Shown: in pieces, positions 27,299 through 36,928 of the stretch | How the letters are laid out: every line of letters starts with the position of its first letter | How positions within the stretch are numbered: the first letter of the stretch is position 1 | NCBI RefSeq assembly: GCF_014764405.1 | Contig: NZ_CP061725.1 | Location: 1,550,001-1,614,000, forward strand | Direction: 5' to 3' | Source of the DNA: Micromonospora craniellae | GTDB lineage: Bacteria > Actinomycetota > Actinomycetes > Mycobacteriales > Micromonosporaceae | Length of the DNA: 64,000 bases | Notes under the pieces: model-generated | What the model saw: only the letters and a program-made list of their open reading frames with translations | What the model was told of the DNA's origin: nothing | Databases searched by the model: none | Translations under genes and position numbers: made by a program

Positions 27299-28686
27299 GC
27301 CTCGATCTGGCTCCCACGCCCTACGACGTGCTGGTCGACGAACGGTTCGGTCCGATCAGGAAGGTCATCGAGTTCCCGCTCCCGCCCCGGTTCCCACGTC
27401 CGCTGGTCACGCGCGGAGCCGACGTCGCCCATTCCCTCGCACCCACCCGGTGGCACGCCGACCGCGCCGCCGTCGGCGCTGCCTTCGACGACGAGTCGGC
27501 CGCCCGGCAGGCCGCGATCGGCGAAGCGGTCGAGCGCTACTGCGGCAACTTCGTCCCCTCCGGCCTCCGCCGTGCCTCGTACGACGAGTTGCGTCGCGCC
27601 GGCCTTCCGGCCCTGGATCCGCACGAGCTCGTGCTGTTCTCCCCGCGGCAGTACGCCGCCGCTGGTTTTCCCTTCGTGCCCTTCACCCGTGACCTACGGG
27701 TCCAGTGGGTCCCCGGCCACGATCTGGCCACCGGCGCCGAGACTCTGCTACCCGCCTCCTGGGTGTACTGCAACTATCACTTCGGCGAGCGGATCGGCGT
27801 CGAGCCGCCGACGCATGGCGTGATCTATGCGGGCGTCGCCGCCGGCCCCTCCCGCGACTTCGCCGAACGGTCCGCCATCGAGGAGCTCATCGAGCGGGAT
27901 GCGACGGCGATCTGGTGGCACAGTGGGGCACCGGCCGTCGGGCTGGACGTCACGGACTCGACACTTCTACGCCGGGCGATGGTCAGCGTCGAGGATATCG
28001 TCGAGTACCACTTCTTCCGGATACCGAGCCTGTTCAACAGCCCGGTCATCGGCTGCCTGATGCACGACCGCGAACTCGACGTGGTCGGAGCCGGTTTCGC
28101 CTGTCGCACCGACGCCACCGCTGCCGCGCTGAAGGCACTCAGCGAGGCCATCGGCACCTGGTTCTACTCCACCGGTCTGCTCGATCCGAACGGCGCCGTG
28201 TGGTCCGCGATCGACGCCGGCGCGCTCGACGCGCGCGCGTACAAGCCGCATCGGGCCGACCGCCGCTACCTCGACGATTTCCGGGCCGACTTCCGTGATG
28301 TCATCGACCTGGGGTCCCAGTTGCAGGTCTACCTCGACCCGCGCATGCTGTCGCACACACGGCGGATGACGGACATCCCTGAGCGGATCGCGATCGGCGA
28401 GGTGCCGGGGGCGCCCAGTGCCGGCTCCCATGACCGCGGGCATTACCTCGACGAACTCTCCCGGCGCGGGTTGCGCGCCTACTCGGTCGACCTGACCACC
28501 TCCGACGTACGGCCCAGCGGGCTGCGGGTGGTACGGGTCCTCGTGCCGGGGCTGTATCCGAACGCACCGGCCGCTCTGCCGCATCTGGGCGGCACCCGGC
28601 TCTACACCGAGCCGGAGGCACTCGGTCTTCTCGAGGAACCGCTCACCGAGGACCGTGTCGACCTGACTCCGATACCGCACGCATGA
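27295..28686 (+). CDS. YcaO-domain protein 1
   Basis: This 463-aa YcaO family protein may activate backbone amides of the precursor with ATP. It has the conserved Glu-rich segments GEAVERYCG and AIEELIERDATAIWWH and the late ALKALSEAIGTWFY region. It is a close structural paralogue of the next gene, sharing DPHxL, QYAAxGFPF, FTRD and PASxVY. It could catalyse azoline formation or, with TfuA, thioamidation. The start at 27295 overlaps the preceding stop (ATGA). Confidence 0.85.
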   Translation: MSLDLAPTPYDVLVDERFGPIRKVIEFPLPPRFPRPLVTRGADVAHSLAPTRWHADRAAVGAAFDDESAARQAAIGEAVERYCGNFVPSGLRRASYDELRRAGLPALDPHELVLFSPRQYAAAGFPFVPFTRDLRVQWVPGHDLATGAETLLPASWVYCNYHFGERIGVEPPTHGVIYAGVAAGPSRDFAERSAIEELIERDATAIWWHSGAPAVGLDVTDSTLLRRAMVSVEDIVEYHFFRIPSLFNSPVIGCLMHDRELDVVGAGFACRTDATAAALKALSEAIGTWFYSTGLLDPNGAVWSAIDAGALDARAYKPHRADRRYLDDFRADFRDVIDLGSQLQVYLDPRMLSHTRRMTDIPERIAIGEVPGAPSAGSHDRGHYLDELSRRGLRAYSVDLTTSDVRPSGLRVVRVLVPGLYPNAPAALPHLGGTRLYTEPEALGLLEEPLTEDRVDLTPIPHA

Positions 28687-29993
28687 ACGGCGCCACTCCC
28701 ACGCCAGCCGTCTCCCGGATGCTGGTCGACGCGCGGTGTGGAATCGTCCGCGGCATCGACGGGTTGGCGCTGCACCCTGATCTCCCGTCGGCGCTGAAGG
28801 CAGCCATCGCCTCGCCCAGTGCCTATGTGCCCGGTGCTCCCGCCGGCCACCAGGCATCACCGGGCGGTGCCGCCTGGTGGCAACCGGAAGCGGCCGCCAT
28901 GGCCGCGCTCGGCGAGACGATCGAACGGTACTGCGCCCACGCGGTGCCGGCCGGATTGACAATGACCAGCTGGAACGAGCTCCACCTGCAGGGCACCGAC
29001 GCGGTCGACCCACACCAGCTGGCGCTGTACGACGACGAACAGTACGCGGCGCGCGGCTTCCCGTTCACCCGCTTCACCCGAGACGACACGGTCACCTGGG
29101 CTGCGGGCAGCGACACCGTCACTGGCGCACCGGTCCTCGTGCCGGCTTCGCTCGTGTACTTCTCCCCCGCCACCCGCGGTCGCATGCCACACCTGCCCGT
29201 CAACGCCGGTCTGGCGGCAGGACACGACCTCCGGGACGCGACCCTGCGGGCGCTGGAGGAAACCATCGAGCGGCACTGCCTCGCCACGGCGTGGCTCGCC
29301 GGAGCGGGCTTCGTCGACGTCGGAGCACCAGCCTGGCTGGTCGACGTCCTCGGTGGCACGGACCTCTTCGAACTCCAGGTGTTGCACGTGCCGAACCCCT
29401 TCGCGCTCCCGGTGACGGTCGTGCTGCTGCGCAACAGCCACTCCGGCCTCCTCGGCATGGGGGCCGCGTTGCGGCCGCGCCGTGCGGACGCCGTCGCCAA
29501 GGCCGCCGCCGAAGCGGTGGTGTCGTACCACGCCGCCAGCCAACTCGACGACGAGGAGATCTTGGGCGGGTGGCTGGAAGGCGCCTCGTCGACCGCGCTA
29601 CGGCCTTGGCGCGCCGATCGGTCCTACCGCCAGGCATACCGCGCCGACTGGCGCGATGTCGTCGACGTCTTCTGCCACGTACAGCTCTACCTCGATCCCG
29701 CCATGTGGCCCCCGTTGCGTGACCGACTGTCGGTCACACACGCCCCCGACGCAGATCGGTGCGTGGAGGCGGCGGACCGCGAGGAGTACCTGAAGCGGCT
29801 CGACGCGCACGGTCTTCGCATCGTCGGCGTCGATCTGACCACGACGGACGTACGCCACGCGGGTTTGTCGGCCGCCCGCGTCGTCGTGCCGGGCCTCCGC
29901 AGCACCGCACCGGCCGCCTTTCCTTTCCTGGGGGGCTCCTGGTCACTCCGGCGTACCGGGCCGGCCTGCCTGCTGCCGCTGCCACACGCGTGA
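28683..29993 (+). CDS. YcaO-domain protein 2
   Basis: This 436-aa YcaO paralogue is coupled to the first one by ATGA. ALGETIERYCAH and ALEETIERHCLAT correspond to the ATP/Mg-binding Glu segments, and KAAAEAVVSYHAAS to the third. The C-terminus ends LLPLPHA, like the first paralogue (LTPIPHA). The two probably arose by tandem duplication and may form a heterodimer or act on different residues. Confidence 0.85.
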   Translation: MNGATPTPAVSRMLVDARCGIVRGIDGLALHPDLPSALKAAIASPSAYVPGAPAGHQASPGGAAWWQPEAAAMAALGETIERYCAHAVPAGLTMTSWNELHLQGTDAVDPHQLALYDDEQYAARGFPFTRFTRDDTVTWAAGSDTVTGAPVLVPASLVYFSPATRGRMPHLPVNAGLAAGHDLRDATLRALEETIERHCLATAWLAGAGFVDVGAPAWLVDVLGGTDLFELQVLHVPNPFALPVTVVLLRNSHSGLLGMGAALRPRRADAVAKAAAEAVVSYHAASQLDDEEILGGWLEGASSTALRPWRADRSYRQAYRADWRDVVDVFCHVQLYLDPAMWPPLRDRLSVTHAPDADRCVEAADREEYLKRLDAHGLRIVGVDLTTTDVRHAGLSAARVVVPGLRSTAPAAFPFLGGSWSLRRTGPACLLPLPHA

Positions 29994-30003
29994 GAGGAAC
30001 CGC

Positions 30004-31242
30004 ATGAACCGACTGCTGCCGGGTGACACACCACTGGTCAAACTGCACACCGACGGAACACACCGGGTCGCACCACTGGCCGAGACCATCGACCGGGTCC
30101 GCCGCCACTTTGGCCCGCTGGGCATCACCCGGGTCGCCGACGTCACCGGGCTCGATCGCATCGGTATTCCTGTCGTCATGGTCGTACGCCCGAACTCGCG
30201 GTCGTTGGCCGTCAGCCAGGGCAAGGGCACCACCCTGGCCGCCGCCCGGGCATCCGGACTGATGGAAGCCGCCGAGACCCACCACGCAGAGCATCCGCCG
30301 GTGCCACTGCGCCTGGCCACCGCTACCGACCTGGCCCGTACGGCGGACGTCATCGCCACCGGGCTCCCGGTCCCGGCCCACTCCGGGTTCCACCCGGACC
30401 TGCCGATGCTCTGGGCCGAGGGCACCGACCTGACCAGTGGAGCGCCGGTGTGGGTGCCGTACGAGACGGTGCACACCGACTACACAGTGACGGATCTGCC
30501 CGGTGCCGGTTGCTTCTACGCCACCTCCAACGGGCTGGCCTCCGGCAACCATCCACGGGAGGCCGTGTTGCACGGACTCTTCGAGGTGGTGGAACGTGAC
30601 GCCACCGTGCTGTGGTCGTTGGCGGCCCCGGAGACACAAGACATCACCCGCATCGACCTCGCCACTGTCGACGACCCGGGTTGTCGCCGTCTGCTCGACG
30701 ACTTCGATCGGGCCGACGTCCTGGTGGCGGTCTGGGACCAGACCTCCGACCTCGGACTGCCGGCCTTCAGCTGCGAAATCATCGACCGGTACGCCAATCC
30801 CCTGCACGTGGTCCCCGCCGCCGCCGGCATGGGCTGCCACACGGATCGCGGCGTGGCCCTGTCACGCGCGCTCACGGAGGCAGCGCAGAGCAGACTGACC
30901 GCGATCACCGGATCACGCGACGACCAGCCACCTCCGGCCTACGCCCGCAGCCACGATCTGCACGCTCTCGCCGGGCACCGGGCCGTATTGGCTGACGAGA
31001 GCCCGGCCCGACGCGATTTCCGACAGGTACCCGAGATCCGGCACGACACTGTCGACGACGACATCGCCGACGTGTGCGCCCGGCTGGCAAAAGCCGGCTG
31101 CGACCGCGTCGTCGCCGTCGACCTCAGCCGTCCCGAGTTCGGCATCGACGTGGTCCGTGTCGTGGTTCCCGGCCTGGAGCATGTCGACCTCGACTCGGCC
31201 GAGGTCATGATCGGGCCCCGCGCGCGGCAGGCCATGGCATGA
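30004..31242 (+). CDS. YcaO-domain protein 3 (TfuA-partner type)
   Basis: This 412-aa YcaO protein is more canonical than the other two. It has the nucleotide motif SQGKGTTLAAARASGLMEAAE, then GNHPREAVLHGLFEVVERDA and GVALSRALTEAAQSR. A separate ribosome site (GAGAGGAACC) precedes the ATG, ten bases after the previous stop. It overlaps TfuA by ATGA. In known systems YcaO-TfuA pairs make thioamides, so thioamidation is the best guess for this pair. Confidence 0.9.
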   Translation: MNRLLPGDTPLVKLHTDGTHRVAPLAETIDRVRRHFGPLGITRVADVTGLDRIGIPVVMVVRPNSRSLAVSQGKGTTLAAARASGLMEAAETHHAEHPPVPLRLATATDLARTADVIATGLPVPAHSGFHPDLPMLWAEGTDLTSGAPVWVPYETVHTDYTVTDLPGAGCFYATSNGLASGNHPREAVLHGLFEVVERDATVLWSLAAPETQDITRIDLATVDDPGCRRLLDDFDRADVLVAVWDQTSDLGLPAFSCEIIDRYANPLHVVPAAAGMGCHTDRGVALSRALTEAAQSRLTAITGSRDDQPPPAYARSHDLHALAGHRAVLADESPARRDFRQVPEIRHDTVDDDIADVCARLAKAGCDRVVAVDLSRPEFGIDVVRVVVPGLEHVDLDSAEVMIGPRARQAMA

Positions 31243-32582
31243 AGGCGGTGGTGTTCGCCGGGCCCACGATCGGACCGGACGACGTGGCGACGCGGGGCAT
31301 CCGATGGCGGCCACCGGCCGCGCAGGGCGATGTGTACCGGGCAGCGCTGGGCAGACCCGCTGTCATCGGCATCGTCGACGGCTACTTCTCCGCCGTGCCT
31401 GCGGTCTGGCACAAGGAGATCCTCTGGGCAATGAGCCGGGGTATCCATGTGCTGGGTGCGGCCAGCATGGGGGCACTGCGCGCCGCCGAGCTGCACCCGT
31501 TCGGGATGGTCGGCGTCGGTGCGGTCTTCGACGGCTACCGGGACGGTTCGTACCAGGCCGACGACGAGGTCGCGGTGGCGCACGGCGATGCCGACTCAGG
31601 CTACCGCGTGATGTCCGACGCGCTGGTCAACATCCGTGCCACGCTGGACCGCGCCGTCCACGACGAGGTGCTCACGCCCAGCGTCGCCGGTCGCCTGCTG
31701 GACCTGGCCCGAGGTCTGTTCTATCCCGAACGCCGCTATCCGCGGGTGCTCGACCTGGCCCGGCAGGACCCCGAGCTGCGCGCCTTCGCCGACCAGGTGA
31801 CCATGTTCAGCCGCTGGCTGCCCTCCGGACGGATCGACCAGAAGCAGGCAGACGCGCGAGCGCTGCTGCAGCGGGTACAGCAGCTGGTCGACACCGGCGT
31901 CGAGGCCGCACCGATCTCTTTCCGGTTGGCCCAGACGCAGGTGTGGCGTCAGGCGCAGGCCCTCAGCGCCGCGGCGGACACCGGTGGCGGCCCGAACACC
32001 GACCTCACCCTGCTGCGCGACGAACTTCGCCTCGACGGTGAGTATCCGGAGGCGTACCGGCAAGCCCTGTTGCGCCACCTCATGCTCCGCGAGGCACACC
32101 AGCGTGACCTGCGGCCGGGCCGCGACACGCTGGCCCATGCGGCGGACCGGATGCGTCGACGCCATCAGATCGACGGGAAGGCCGCGATGGACCGGTGGCT
32201 GGCCGACAACGATCTGAGCGCCTGCGACGGCGAACGGCTCATTCGGGAACAGGCCACTCTGCCGCTGGTCGACGTCGTACACCAGCAGGAGGCGCTCGTG
32301 CTCCTGCCCGACGTGCTCCGCCTCGATGGTCGGTACCGCACGCTGGCCAGCCGGGCGCACGCCAAGGCCGATTGGCTCGCACAGCGTGGTGGTCGCCCAC
32401 CTGAGCTGGCCGACTGTGGCCTGGCCGAGGACGAGCTGTGGACGTGGTACTTCCGGCATCAGCGCCACAGCCCGGTGCCGGAGGATCTGGCCTCCTATGC
32501 CAGGGCCGCCGGCTTCTCCGACCTGGACGAGTTCCGTCGAGCCGTCCTGCTCGACCACGCCTACCATCAGGAGCCCAGATGA
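31239..32582 (+). CDS. tfuA: TfuA-family RiPP maturation protein
   Basis: This 447-aa protein has an N-terminal TfuA core domain (about residues 1-230) that begins MKAVVFAGPTIG. It contains GIVDGYFSAVPAVWHKEILWA and GAASMGALRAAEL, hallmark TfuA segments. A helical C-terminal extension of about 200 residues contains repeated acidic/aromatic stretches such as RLDGEYPEAYRQALLRHL. TfuA proteins assist YcaO partners, for example by delivering sulfur in thioamide formation. It is coupled to YcaO 3 upstream and the peptidase downstream. Confidence 0.9.
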   Translation: MKAVVFAGPTIGPDDVATRGIRWRPPAAQGDVYRAALGRPAVIGIVDGYFSAVPAVWHKEILWAMSRGIHVLGAASMGALRAAELHPFGMVGVGAVFDGYRDGSYQADDEVAVAHGDADSGYRVMSDALVNIRATLDRAVHDEVLTPSVAGRLLDLARGLFYPERRYPRVLDLARQDPELRAFADQVTMFSRWLPSGRIDQKQADARALLQRVQQLVDTGVEAAPISFRLAQTQVWRQAQALSAAADTGGGPNTDLTLLRDELRLDGEYPEAYRQALLRHLMLREAHQRDLRPGRDTLAHAADRMRRRHQIDGKAAMDRWLADNDLSACDGERLIREQATLPLVDVVHQQEALVLLPDVLRLDGRYRTLASRAHAKADWLAQRGGRPPELADCGLAEDELWTWYFRHQRHSPVPEDLASYARAAGFSDLDEFRRAVLLDHAYHQEPR

Positions 32583-34678
32583 CCATCTCTCCCACCCGCG
32601 CCACCGACTACCCGATGGCACGGCGCGACGACCTCGTGGAGGATCACCACGGGACCGCCGTCGCGGACCCGTACCGCTGGTTGGAGGATCCCGACGACCC
32701 GCAGACGCAGCAGTGGGTCGCCGCGCAGCACCGACTCAGCCGGGAGTATCTCGACCGTTCACCGTGGAAGCGGATCATCCGGGAGCGGCTACGCGCGGTG
32801 TGGAGCCTGCGTACCTGTCACACCGCGCTGGTCCAGGGTGGCCGGTACTTCTTCTTCCACAACGACGGCGAGCAGGAGCAGGACACGCTGCAGGTGATGG
32901 ACTCCCCGGACGCAGAGTCGCGGGTGCTACTCGACCCGGCCGAGTTCTGTGGGCCGGACAACGGGCACGACGGGGCGGTGGCGACGATCTCCTATGCCAC
33001 CGCCAGCCCGGACGGGCGACTGCTCGCCTACAGCATGTCCTACGGCGGATCGGACTGGCAGGAGTGGCGGATCCGCGAGGTGAGCACCGGGCGTGACCTG
33101 CCCGATCAGCTGTTGTGGAGCAAGTTCTCGTCGGCCGGATGGAATGCCGACGGGACCGGTTTCTACTACACCCGCTACGATGCGCCGCCACCGGAGGCCC
33201 ACGACTGGGATCCCGACCGGGATCCCCGGGTGGTGTTTCACCGGGTGGGCACCAGCCAGGACGACGACGAACTGATCTATCAGGACCCGGACAACCCCGA
33301 ACAGGGGATCACGGTCGGCACGACCGAGGACGGCGCGTACCTGTTGCTGTTCATCTGGCGCGGCACGGACACCACCAACCTGCTACGGGTGAAGGACCTG
33401 CGGACACCCGGCGCTGCGATCGCCGAACTGCTGCCGTCGGCTGCGGCGGCGTACTCGTACATCGCGGGGCACGGCGACACGTTGTGGCTGCAGACGGACC
33501 TGGACGCGCCGCGGGGGCGGATCATCACCGTCGACCCGCGCCGCCCGGACGAATTCACCCAACTGGTCGCCGAGGCCGACGACGCGATCCAGGGAGCCGG
33601 GGTCATCTCCGCGAAGCTCTATGTCGCCTACCTGACCGACGCCGCCTGCCGGGTACAGATCTTCCACCGCGACGACGGACAGCCGCTCGGCGAGTTGCCG
33701 CTGCCGGAGCGCGGCACCCTGGAGGGGTTACGCAGCGCGCCGACCGGTACGGAGGCGTTCTTCTCCTTCACCAGTTTCACCCGCCCGGCGACCGTGTACC
33801 GGCTCGATGCCAGCGACGACAGCGTCACGGTCTTCTTCGCGCCGACCTACACCTTCGACCCGGACAGCTTCCTGGCCGAGCAGATCTGGTACGACAGCGC
33901 CGACGGCACGCGTGTGCCCATGTGGGTGTGCCGGCACCGCGACGTACCGCTGGACGGAAGCGCACCGACGTTCCTGGCCGCGTACGGCGGGTTCGGTTTC
34001 GCCATCACCCCCACTTTCACCCCCGGCCCGATCGCCTGGATGCAGCTCGGTGGCGTGTACGCGCTGGCCAACGTACGCGGCGGCGGTGAGTTCGGCGAGG
34101 AATGGCACCGTGCAGGCTCCGGCCGCAACAAGATCAAGGCCGTCGAGGACCTGATCGCCGCCGCGGAGTGGCTCTCGTCGCACGGGTACACCAGCCCGCA
34201 ACGGCTCGGGCTCGGCGGCATCAGCAACGGCGGTACCCTGGTGGCCGCCGCCGCGGTGCGCCGTCCCGACGTCTGTGGGTGTGTCATCCCGGTCAACGGC
34301 GTGTTGGACCTGCTGCGCTTCCACCAGTTCACGATCGGCTGGTCGTGGGTGTTCGAGTACGGTTCAGCGGAGGATCCGGAGGACTTCGCGGCCCTGTACG
34401 AGCTCTCGCCCCTGCACCGGCTCCGGTCGCACCAGACGTATCCGGCGACGTTGATCTGCACCGCCACCCGTGACGACCGCGTCGTGCCGGCGCACAGTTA
34501 CAAGTTCGCCGCGACCTTGCAGCACACACAGTCCGGGACAGCACCGGTCCTCCTGCGGGTCGACCTCACCTCGGGGCACGCGCGTGATGCCCGGGCCACC
34601 GAAGGGCTGGAGGATCTCAGCGACCGCTGGACGTTCGCCGCGCACACACTGGGCATGCGGGTGCCGCCGGAGGCGTGA
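32579..34678 (+). CDS. Prolyl oligopeptidase (S9A family)
   Basis: This 699-aa serine peptidase has an N-terminal seven-bladed propeller (about residues 75-420) and a C-terminal alpha/beta hydrolase domain. The triad is Ser549 in GGISNGG, Asp632 or Asp633 in TRDDRVVP, and His667 in SGHARD. There is no signal peptide, so it is cytosolic. Oligopeptidases of this family cut after Pro in short peptides and act as leader peptidases in several RiPP pathways. The precursor has Pro18 just before the HSHNH motif and Pro31, which would be possible cut sites (inference). The ATG overlaps the TfuA stop. Confidence 0.92.
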   Translation: MTISPTRATDYPMARRDDLVEDHHGTAVADPYRWLEDPDDPQTQQWVAAQHRLSREYLDRSPWKRIIRERLRAVWSLRTCHTALVQGGRYFFFHNDGEQEQDTLQVMDSPDAESRVLLDPAEFCGPDNGHDGAVATISYATASPDGRLLAYSMSYGGSDWQEWRIREVSTGRDLPDQLLWSKFSSAGWNADGTGFYYTRYDAPPPEAHDWDPDRDPRVVFHRVGTSQDDDELIYQDPDNPEQGITVGTTEDGAYLLLFIWRGTDTTNLLRVKDLRTPGAAIAELLPSAAAAYSYIAGHGDTLWLQTDLDAPRGRIITVDPRRPDEFTQLVAEADDAIQGAGVISAKLYVAYLTDAACRVQIFHRDDGQPLGELPLPERGTLEGLRSAPTGTEAFFSFTSFTRPATVYRLDASDDSVTVFFAPTYTFDPDSFLAEQIWYDSADGTRVPMWVCRHRDVPLDGSAPTFLAAYGGFGFAITPTFTPGPIAWMQLGGVYALANVRGGGEFGEEWHRAGSGRNKIKAVEDLIAAAEWLSSHGYTSPQRLGLGGISNGGTLVAAAAVRRPDVCGCVIPVNGVLDLLRFHQFTIGWSWVFEYGSAEDPEDFAALYELSPLHRLRSHQTYPATLICTATRDDRVVPAHSYKFAATLQHTQSGTAPVLLRVDLTSGHARDARATEGLEDLSDRWTFAAHTLGMRVPPEA

Positions 34679-34688
34679 ACCCATCAGT

Positions 34689-34720
34689 CGGGCCGGCGGC
34701 GTGGTCATGCTGCCGGCCCG
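34689..34720. terminator. Bidirectional hairpin between peptidase and MATE genes
   Basis: CGGGCCGGCGGC and GCTGCCGGCCCG pair in 11 of 12 positions around an 8-base loop. It lies between two convergent genes, as expected for a shared terminator. Confidence 0.6.
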
Positions 34721-34772
34721 TGTCTGCCTGCCTTCCCCGTGCCGCTCGTCGCCCAAGCGGCGAACTGGTCGT

Positions 34773-36161
34773 TCAGGACTCGGCGGCGCCCTCGATGGCG
34801 GATCGCGCCCAGCGGCCGGTGCGGTACCGCCAGAGGGTGAGCCCCGCTCGGACCCACAGTCCGGTGGCGAAGCCGACGTAGACACCGGCCAAGCCGAGAT
34901 CCGTGTACGTCACGCAGAGGTAGGCGAGGGGCATTGCGACGACCACCTGGCTGAGCACCCCGATGTACATCAGACCCCGGGTGTCGCCGGCGGCCCGCAG
35001 TACGCCTGCGAGAGTCATCGCGACAATCATCGCGGGCACGATCGCGATCAGTGCGTACACGACGTTCCGGGCCTCAGCGACGACGGCCGGGTCGTCGGTG
35101 AATCCGTGGAAGACGACACCGGGGGCGAGCAGCGGCGCGGCGACCACGATCACGGCGAGTGCCGCCATGACGACTGCGCCCGACCGGCGGTAGGCGTGGG
35201 CGCCGGGCAGGTCACCGGCGCCAAGGCGCTGGCCGACCAGGATCGCGATGCCGCTGCTGGCACCGAAGATCACCGCCCACAGGACGGTCACCGTGATCAC
35301 CATGAGTCGGTATCCGGCCAGCGGTTGCTGGCCGAGCGTGGCCACGAGGACGACGAGCACGACCTCACTGCCGTAGGCGAGCACCGAGAACACGAGATCG
35401 GGCCAGCCCATCCGCCACAGCGAGCCGCCCATGCCCGCGGATCGGTGCAGGTGTGTCGGGCGCCAGAAGGGATACCGGTCAGACAGTCGCCGTCGGGCCT
35501 GCACCGTGATGTACACGGCACCCATCAGGCTCGCAGTGAAGGTGCCCCAGGCGGAGCCGACCGCGCCGAGATCGAGACCGAACACCAGCGCATAGTCGAG
35601 CGGGATGTTCACGAGGCTCACCAGCATGACGACCCGCATGGCGGTCTTCGTCTCGCCGATGCCGCCGAACACGCCCCGGAAGTGAGCGGTGAGAGCGATC
35701 AGCGGAAAGGAGGCAGCGAGGATCCGCAACACCGCCGCAGCCTCGGCAGGCGGGTCTCCGTGGGCGATCACGGACACGATCAGTGGTGCGAGGACGGCGA
35801 CGACGACAGTGATCGCCAGTCCGACGGTCAGGCACAGCACTGCGCCGACATCGAGAACACGGCTGATCCGTGCGGTGTCGCCGGCTCCCTTCCACCGGGA
35901 TACGTGCACCTGGACGGCCGTGGCCCACGGCAGGATCAGCGCAGAGCCGAGCACATAGACCGGCAACACGAGGCTCATCGTGGCAAGCGCCTCGGTGGAG
36001 TACTGTCCGACGATCGCGGTGTCCACGACGCTCAGGGCGAGCGTGGTCAGTCCGCCGGCGATGATCGGCCAGGTGACCCGCCAACTCTCCGCGAACCGCT
36101 CTCGGAAGCCGGACGTTTCAGACTCGATTAGATCGGCCTGGTCGGCCGGCATCATGGCCAC
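34773..36161 (-). CDS. MATE-family efflux transporter
   Basis: This ~462-aa membrane protein has about twelve helices in two homologous halves, typical of MATE/DinF antiporters. Examples are WPIIAGGLTTLALSVVDTAIVG in the first half and GVLRAAGDTRG in the second. It is convergent with the RiPP cluster and has its own Fur/Zur-like palindrome about 100 bases upstream, so it is the best candidate exporter of the mature peptide. I choose the GTG at 36161, seven bases after GGAGG; the open frame begins at 36194. Confidence 0.88.
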   Translation of the reverse strand: MAMMPADQADLIESETSGFRERFAESWRVTWPIIAGGLTTLALSVVDTAIVGQYSTEALATMSLVLPVYVLGSALILPWATAVQVHVSRWKGAGDTARISRVLDVGAVLCLTVGLAITVVVAVLAPLIVSVIAHGDPPAEAAAVLRILAASFPLIALTAHFRGVFGGIGETKTAMRVVMLVSLVNIPLDYALVFGLDLGAVGSAWGTFTASLMGAVYITVQARRRLSDRYPFWRPTHLHRSAGMGGSLWRMGWPDLVFSVLAYGSEVVLVVLVATLGQQPLAGYRLMVITVTVLWAVIFGASSGIAILVGQRLGAGDLPGAHAYRRSGAVVMAALAVIVVAAPLLAPGVVFHGFTDDPAVVAEARNVVYALIAIVPAMIVAMTLAGVLRAAGDTRGLMYIGVLSQVVVAMPLAYLCVTYTDLGLAGVYVGFATGLWVRAGLTLWRYRTGRWARSAIEGAAES

Positions 36162-36261
36162 GGCTACCCTCCGTGTCGACGTCAACGAGCGCACCGGTAC
36201 GCACGCCTGAAAGAGGGGGTGGTCGCCTCAGCGCTGCGCGGCGGACAGGGGGAAGCATATC

Positions 36262-36280
36262 GATGACGAATATCGTTATC
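36262..36280. promoter_or_regulatory. Fur/Zur-type palindrome between MATE and His-rich genes
   Basis: GATGACGAATATCGTTATC is a 19-base palindrome with 7 of 9 paired positions. It lies between the divergent MATE and His-rich genes (about 100 and 120 bases from the starts), so one site may control both. Confidence 0.5.
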
Positions 36281-36400
36281 AACAACCCGGCCGAGGGTCG
36301 GAAGTAGAACCAACCGAGGCGACCTCCTGAAACCTCAACACATGCGTCTCATTGCATGTATCGTGGGAGGTGACGCGACACGATCAGGGAGGAAAGCGCC

Positions 36401-36856
36401 ATGAGTACCGACACCACCACACATCCCACGCACCCGGTGGCGCACCAACACACCCACGGCCCCGAATGCGGGCACCGCAGCGTGCGACACCTCGGACATG
36501 TCGACTTCCTGCACGACGGGCACCTGCACCACGCACACGAGGGGCACTACGACGAGTGCAGCGTCGACGGCCACAGCCCGGCCGAACAGCACGAACACCG
36601 TCACGGCGCCGGATGCGGGCACGTCGCGGTCGAGCACGACGGGCACACCGACTACCTGCACGACGGCCATGTGCACCAGGTGCATGACGATCACTACGAC
36701 GAGTGCGCATCGGATCAGCACGTGATCGCCGAGGACCACGCGCATGTCCACGGGGACGGCTGCGGCCACTCCCCGGTGGCGCACGGCGATCACCTCGACT
36801 ACGTCCACGACGGTCACCGGCACGCCGCGCACGGTGGCCATTACGACGAGCACTGA
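36401..36856 (+). CDS. His-rich triple-repeat metal-binding protein
   Basis: This 151-aa soluble protein has no signal peptide and consists of three ~43-residue repeats. Each has an HxHGxxCGH start, a D[FY]xHDGHxHxxH centre and a GHYDE or DHYDE end; two repeats end YDEC and the last YDEH. About a quarter of its residues are His, and the Cys are regularly placed (CGH and DEC). It should bind several Zn(II) or related ions. It lies next to a Fur/Zur-type palindrome. Possible roles are a zinc reserve, a chaperone, or a buffer during the import burst. The exact function is unknown. Confidence 0.8.
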   Translation: MSTDTTTHPTHPVAHQHTHGPECGHRSVRHLGHVDFLHDGHLHHAHEGHYDECSVDGHSPAEQHEHRHGAGCGHVAVEHDGHTDYLHDGHVHQVHDDHYDECASDQHVIAEDHAHVHGDGCGHSPVAHGDHLDYVHDGHRHAAHGGHYDEH

Positions 36857-36889
36857 GCCGCCGGGTCGACCGGGACACCCCCCCCGCGC

Positions 36890-36909
36890 GGTAATGATTA
36901 CCGTTACGG
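36890..36909 (+). promoter_or_regulatory. Zur-type box upstream of a methyltransferase gene
   Basis: GGTAATGATTACC (36890-36902) is a perfect 6-1-6 palindrome that fits the Fur/Zur-family core TAATNATTA. It is followed by GTTACGG and lies 20 bases before the next ATG. Confidence 0.55.
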
Positions 36910-36928
36910 ATTGCACTATGGTGCGGGG

